In this document: piece by piece, positions 60,083 to 64,000 of the stretch | How the letters are laid out: every line of letters begins with the position of its first letter | How positions within the stretch are numbered: the first letter of the stretch is position 1 | From: Albidovulum marisflavi | GTDB lineage: Bacteria; Pseudomonadota; Alphaproteobacteria; Rhodobacterales; Rhodobacteraceae | Length of the DNA: 64,000 nucleotides | NCBI RefSeq assembly: GCF_025751435.1 | Contig: NZ_JAOWKY010000002.1 | Coordinates: forward strand, 496,001 to 560,000 | Direction: 5' to 3' | Made by a program: the position numbers and the translations under genes | Notes under the pieces: generated by a model | Told to the model about the DNA's origin: nothing | What the model saw: only the letters and a program-made list of their open reading frames with translations | The model's database searches: none

Positions 60083-63011
60083 GGGCGCGCCCTCCCTCGG
60101 GGTCGAAGAACACGGGGTTTACCACCTCGCACAGGATATCGTTGCCGCGCACATGGTCGACCAGGCGCACGGTTTCGCCATGGCGGGCGCGACCGTTCCT
60201 GAGGAACGCGAGCCCAAGGTGGGTCTTGAGCGTGGGCGACCAGCAAACCGAGGTCACGTAGCCCTGGTCATTCGCGGAGACCGGCTTGGCGTCCTTGTCG
60301 AAAAGGTGCGCGCCCGCGCCGAAACCCTTGGTCGGCTGAACCGGGCGCAGGCCGACAAGCTGCTCGCGCTCCGGCCCGGAAAGACCCGGCCGCTGGCTTG
60401 CCGCCTTGCCGATGCAGTCCTTCTTCTTCGACACCATGCCCTGCAGGCCGATGTCGAATGCGGTGGTCCGGCCGTGGATCTCGGCATGGGTTATGAAGCC
60501 CTTTTCGATCCGCAGGACGTTGAGCGCCTCCATCCCGTAGGCGCCACCGCCCATGCTTTCGGCCCGCGCGACCAGATCGCGGAACAGCCCCTCGCCAAAG
60601 CGGGAAGGCACCGCGATCTCGTACCCAGCCTCGCCCGAGAACGAGATGCGGAAAAGCCGGGCTGGAACGCCCCGGATCTCGATTTCGCCACAGCCCATGA
60701 AGGGGAAATCGGCATCTTCAAGCGGCGCCAGCAGCATCGAGTTCAGCAATTCGCGCGACCTGGGCCCTGCAACCGCGAACTGCGCCCACTGCTCGGTGAC
60801 CGAGATCATGTGCACGTCCCAGTCCGGGCAATGCGCCTGGTGGACGAACTCCAGATGGCGCATCACGAGCCCCGCCGCGGCGGTCGTCGTCGTCATCAGA
60901 TAGTGGTTCTCGCCCAGCCGCGCGGTTGTGCCGTCGTCCAGAACAAGTCCGTCCTCGCGCAGCATCAGCCCGTAACGGACGCGACCGACGGGAAGGGTCG
61001 AGAAGGTGTTGGTGTAGACGAAGTCAAGGAAACGCGCCGCGTCCTTGCCTTGTATGTCGATCTTGCCAAGGGTCGAAACATCGCAGACGCCCGCCGCCTC
61101 GCGCACCGCCATGACCTCTCGGTCGCAGGACTCGCGCCATGTCTTTTCACCCGGGCGCGGGAAGTAGGACGGCCGGTACCACAGCCCCGCCTCGAGCATG
61201 GGCGCGCCACGTTCAACACTTGCCTTGTGCGAGGTCGTGAACCGTTGCGGCGCGAAACCCGCGCCCTGCCCGCCCGCGCCCATCGCGGCAATGGACACGG
61301 GAACGAAGGGCGGGCGGAAGGTTGTCGTTCCGGTTTCGGGAATTCCGCGGCCCGTCGCGTCGGCCAGGACGGCAAGCGCGGAGATGTTGGAATTCTTTCC
61401 CTGATCCGGCGCCATGCCCTGGGTGGTGTACCGCTTCATATGCTCGACCGAGCGGTAGTTTTCCTGTGCGGCCAGCCGCACGTCCTTGGTCGTGACGTCG
61501 TTGGCGAAATCAAGCCACGCGCGGCCCTTGCCTTCGGTCACCTCCCAGAAGGCCGTGATCCGCGTGCCACCGTTTTCGGCGTTCGGCAGATCGATCGACT
61601 TCGCCTCGATCCCGAGGTCGGACAGCGCGGCCTCGGCCGCCCGGCGGCCATCGGCCAGGGCGCCCGCGGTGGTCATGACGCCCGCCGCCGCGCCGCAGGC
61701 GGTCAGCCCCGGCACCATGCCGGGCTTCGGAACGAAGGCGGCAATCGTGTCGTCCCACGCGGGGCGGCCGTTCATGTGGCAGGTCAGATGCAGCGCCGGG
61801 TTCCAACCACCCGAGACGGCCAGGCAGTCAGCCTCTATCCGTTCCTCGCCCGATGCCGTGGTCACGGTGATCTCGCGCAGGCCCAGTCGACCGCGCGTGC
61901 CAGTCACCTGACCGCCCGAAATCACGCGATAGCCTGCGGGCTGGGGCGCGTCTTCGCGCACGTCGATCAGCGCCGCGACCTCAACCCCCGCGGCGACAAG
62001 GTCACGCGCGGTGCGATGGGCATCGTCGTTGTTTGCGAAGATCGCGACACGCCGCCCAGACGCCACACCCCAGCGGTTCAGATAGGCGCGCACCGCACCG
62101 GCGGTCATCACGCCGGGACGGTCGTTCATCGGAAACGCTATCTGGCGCTCGTGCGCGCCGGCGGCAAGGATCGTGCGCCGTGCCACGATCCGCCAGAAAC
62201 ACTCGCGCGGCAGTTCGGCGGGCGCGTTCGCCAGGTGCAGGCCCACACGTTCCAGCGCACCATAGGTACCGTCGTCGTAGGCACCGGTCACGGTCGTGCG
62301 GGTCATGAGACGAACGTTGGGCATGGCTTCAAGCTCTGCCAGAACCTCGTCTGCCCACAGATGCGCAGGCTTGCCGTCTATCTCTTCGGATTCTGCCAGC
62401 AGGCGGCCACCCATGCGGGCGTCTTCTTCGGCCAGGATCACATCGGCCCCCGAACGCGCCGCCGTCAGCGCCGCCATGAGGCCCGCAGGCCCGGACCCGA
62501 CGACCAGCACATCACAGAATGCGAAGGCCTTTTCATAGCTCTCGTCGTTGTGCTTGCCCGACAGCGCGCCAAGGCCCGCGGCGCGGCGGATCAGAGGTTC
62601 GTAGACGCGTTCCCAGAAGGCCCGCGGCCACATGAATGTCTTGTAGTAGAAGCCGGCGCTGAAGAAGGGCGCCATCAGGTCATTGACCTGCATCATGTCG
62701 AACGCCAGCGACGGCCAGCGGTTCTGGCTTTTCGCCTCAAGCCCCGGAAAAACTTCCTGCATCGTCGCGCGCACGTTCGGAACCATACGGGCGCCCTGCC
62801 CCACGGTGACCAGCGCGTTGGGATCCTCGGAGCCCGCCGTCATCACGCCGCGCGGGCGGTGATACTTGAAGGACCGCCCGATCAGCCGGTTCCCCCCAGC
62901 CAGAAGCGCGGATGCCAAAGTGTCGCCCGCGAAGCCGACGTGGTCCCGTCCGTCGAAGCGGAACCCGACACTTGCGCCGCGATCGATAAGGCCCTTGCCC
63001 GCGATCCTCAT
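60075..63011 (-). CDS. soxA: Sarcosine oxidase alpha subunit
   Basis: SoxA, 978 residues, with NAD/FAD-binding and folate-handling (GcvT-like) halves. The dinucleotide motif VLVVGSGPAGLMAALTAARS is near residue 170; the C-terminal half (from about 580) has GcvT-type motifs including CDVSTLGKIDIQGKDAARFL and SGEAGYEIAVPSRFG. With SoxB, D and G it oxidises sarcosine to glycine, H2O2 and methylene-tetrahydrofolate or formaldehyde. ATG at 63011 overlaps soxD by ATGA; upstream open frame is spurious. Confidence 0.95.
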   Translation of the reverse strand: MRIAGKGLIDRGASVGFRFDGRDHVGFAGDTLASALLAGGNRLIGRSFKYHRPRGVMTAGSEDPNALVTVGQGARMVPNVRATMQEVFPGLEAKSQNRWPSLAFDMMQVNDLMAPFFSAGFYYKTFMWPRAFWERVYEPLIRRAAGLGALSGKHNDESYEKAFAFCDVLVVGSGPAGLMAALTAARSGADVILAEEDARMGGRLLAESEEIDGKPAHLWADEVLAELEAMPNVRLMTRTTVTGAYDDGTYGALERVGLHLANAPAELPRECFWRIVARRTILAAGAHERQIAFPMNDRPGVMTAGAVRAYLNRWGVASGRRVAIFANNDDAHRTARDLVAAGVEVAALIDVREDAPQPAGYRVISGGQVTGTRGRLGLREITVTTASGEERIEADCLAVSGGWNPALHLTCHMNGRPAWDDTIAAFVPKPGMVPGLTACGAAAGVMTTAGALADGRRAAEAALSDLGIEAKSIDLPNAENGGTRITAFWEVTEGKGRAWLDFANDVTTKDVRLAAQENYRSVEHMKRYTTQGMAPDQGKNSNISALAVLADATGRGIPETGTTTFRPPFVPVSIAAMGAGGQGAGFAPQRFTTSHKASVERGAPMLEAGLWYRPSYFPRPGEKTWRESCDREVMAVREAAGVCDVSTLGKIDIQGKDAARFLDFVYTNTFSTLPVGRVRYGLMLREDGLVLDDGTTARLGENHYLMTTTTAAAGLVMRHLEFVHQAHCPDWDVHMISVTEQWAQFAVAGPRSRELLNSMLLAPLEDADFPFMGCGEIEIRGVPARLFRISFSGEAGYEIAVPSRFGEGLFRDLVARAESMGGGAYGMEALNVLRIEKGFITHAEIHGRTTAFDIGLQGMVSKKKDCIGKAASQRPGLSGPEREQLVGLRPVQPTKGFGAGAHLFDKDAKPVSANDQGYVTSVCWSPTLKTHLGLAFLRNGRARHGETVRLVDHVRGNDILCEVVNPVFFDPEGGRARG

Positions 63012-63358
63012 TCTTCTGTCCCTTTCGGCTCGGGTTTGGTCGCTTGCGGCTTGATTTCCCTCAGATCGCCCTCTTGGTAGACGAACTTGTCGCGCCGGCT
63101 GTTGCGTTCGCTGACAAGCCGCGTGCCAAGGATCGCGTGGGTGACGGTGTTGCGCGTCACTTCGATCCAAGATGAGCAGCCCATCTCGTGATACCACAGG
63201 TCGCGTGTTTCGCCGGCCGGGTTGTCACGAAGGTGCAGATAGTCATTCCAGGCTTCGGGCACGGCGCCCGCATCCGGGCGATCGGCATAGACCGCATCGC
63301 CGTAGTAGTAGAATTCACGCCGGTCGCGGGTGCCGCACAGGGGGCAGGTAATGCGCAT
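63008..63358 (-). CDS. soxD: Sarcosine oxidase delta subunit
   Basis: SoxD, 116 residues, a zinc-binding subunit: Zn ligands are expected in MRITCPLCGTRDRREF and in HEMGCSSWIEVTRNT. The FYYYGDAVYADRPD segment and the long charged tail are typical. Eleven bases lie between it and the soxB stop. Confidence 0.95.
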   Translation of the reverse strand: MRITCPLCGTRDRREFYYYGDAVYADRPDAGAVPEAWNDYLHLRDNPAGETRDLWYHEMGCSSWIEVTRNTVTHAILGTRLVSERNSRRDKFVYQEGDLREIKPQATKPEPKGTEE

Positions 63359-63369
63359 GTCGTTCTACC

Positions 63370-64000
63370 TCAGTGCAGGTTGTGCTGGCTGCCCGTGCCT
63401 TCCTCGTCGAGGAGGTGGCCGGTCACGAAGCGGTCAAGGCGGAAACGGCGGGCGACCTCATGCGACTCTCCGGTTGCCATGAGATGCGCCATGCACCAAC
63501 CCGAGGCGGGCACGGCCTTGAAGCCGCCGTAGTTCCAGCCGCAGTCGATGAAGAGCCCGTCGATATGGGTCCGGTCGATGATCGGGGATCCGTCGGGCGT
63601 CATGTCCATGATGCCGCCCCAGGACCGCAGCACCTTGGCCTTGCCGATCATCGGCATCAGCGTCATGCCGGCCTCCATCACATGCTCGACCATCGGCAGG
63701 TTCCCCCGCGCGGCGTAGGAGGCGTAGAAGTCCAGGTCGCCACCAAAGACAAGACCGCCCTTGTCGGACTGGCTGATGTAAAAGTGTCCCATGCCGAAGC
63801 TGACGACATGGTCGATCACCGGCTTTAGCCCTTCGGTCACGAAGGCCTGCAGGATGTGGCTTTCGACCGGCAGGCGCATGCCCGCCATGGCCGCGACCTG
63901 ACCCGAGCGCCCCGCGACGATGATCCCCACCTTCTTTGCCCGGATCGCACCGCGCGTGGTCTGAACCCCGGTCACCCGGCCGTCTTGAATGTCGATGCCC
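63370..64000 (-). CDS. soxB: Sarcosine oxidase beta subunit (partial)
   Basis: C-terminal 209 residues of SoxB, open at the window edge. It carries the flavoprotein segments VGIIVAGRSGQVAAMAGMRL and FGMGHFYISQSDKGGLVFGG, then GLFIDCGWNYGGFKAVPASG. SoxB holds the covalently bound FMN and the sarcosine site in characterised enzymes, in its N-terminal part which is outside this window. First gene of the visible sox operon. Confidence 0.95.
   Translation of the reverse strand, partial: GIDIQDGRVTGVQTTRGAIRAKKVGIIVAGRSGQVAAMAGMRLPVESHILQAFVTEGLKPVIDHVVSFGMGHFYISQSDKGGLVFGGDLDFYASYAARGNLPMVEHVMEAGMTLMPMIGKAKVLRSWGGIMDMTPDGSPIIDRTHIDGLFIDCGWNYGGFKAVPASGWCMAHLMATGESHEVARRFRLDRFVTGHLLDEEGTGSQHNLH

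Noticed and set aside
59874-63080. 1068-residue plus-strand open frame opposite soxG/soxA
   Set aside because: Antisense of well-matched sarcosine oxidase genes; no recognisable motif, no ribosome site.

Overview
The window is GC-rich and densely coding, with ATGA/GTGA start-stop overlaps throughout. Its gene content points to an alphaproteobacterium of the Rhodobacterales (Roseobacter/Paracoccus-like): soxBDAG sarcosine oxidase, the rpoD-dnaG pair, DUF3305/DUF3306/DUF6494/DUF6505 formate-dehydrogenase accessory genes and clustered GANTC sites. No rRNA, tRNA, CRISPR array, insertion sequence or prophage gene was seen.

Layout. (1) 1-11297, minus strand: part of a type VI secretion operon, transcribed tssA-tssB-tssC-hcp-tagJ-tssE-tssF-tssG-tssH and then an unrecognised lysine-rich gene that leaves the window; tssJ/K/L/M and vgrG are not in view. 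(2) 11553-14810, plus strand, divergent from tssA: a small exported protein, an ExbB/TolQ-like channel, two ExbD-like proteins and a TonB/TolA-like protein whose C-terminal half resembles DUF4384 instead of a TonB domain. (3) 14818-26938: a YtcJ-type amidohydrolase facing a seven-to-eight-gene plus-strand cluster made of a Tat-exported polyamine-type ABC importer (four genes), a nitrilase-family amidase, an Orn/Lys/Arg-type PLP decarboxylase, an ATP-grasp ligase and a C45-type Ntn hydrolase. This looks like an uncharacterised amine/amide pathway. (4) 26942-37394, minus strand: a histidine kinase and an NtrC-family regulator lacking GAFTGA, a 41-residue membrane peptide, and a periplasmic quinone-linked formate dehydrogenase (gamma, beta, alpha), a Tat-target peptide, a TorD-like chaperone, DUF3306 and DUF3305. 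(5) 37714-42946: a large Fe-S protein, an unusual cytochrome c, and DUF6494-Mrp-ligase-like-DUF6505. (6) 42971-49521: tungstate importer tupBCA, DUF2478, fdhD, mobA, mobB, moeA and a TusA-like protein. (7) 49726-54172: a soluble two-subunit NAD-dependent formate dehydrogenase with a NuoE-NuoF fusion. (8) 54233-59504: a secreted hypothetical, DUF4256, rpoD, dnaG. (9) 59543-64000: sarcosine oxidase soxG, soxA, soxD and part of soxB.

How the parts fit. Sarcosine oxidation yields C1 units at the formaldehyde level; the two formate dehydrogenases (one feeding quinone from the periplasm, one feeding NAD in the cytosol) could complete oxidation to CO2. The region between them supplies W/Mo uptake, bis-MGD synthesis, sulfuration and maturation. 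A 13-bp palindrome, GGACR-N3-TGTCC, occurs twice, 42 bp apart, upstream of the periplasmic FDH operon and again upstream of the tungstate transporter, suggesting one regulator for both. The least explained systems are the ExbB/ExbD/ExbD/TonB-like machine beside the T6SS and the decarboxylase/ATP-grasp/Ntn-hydrolase cluster.
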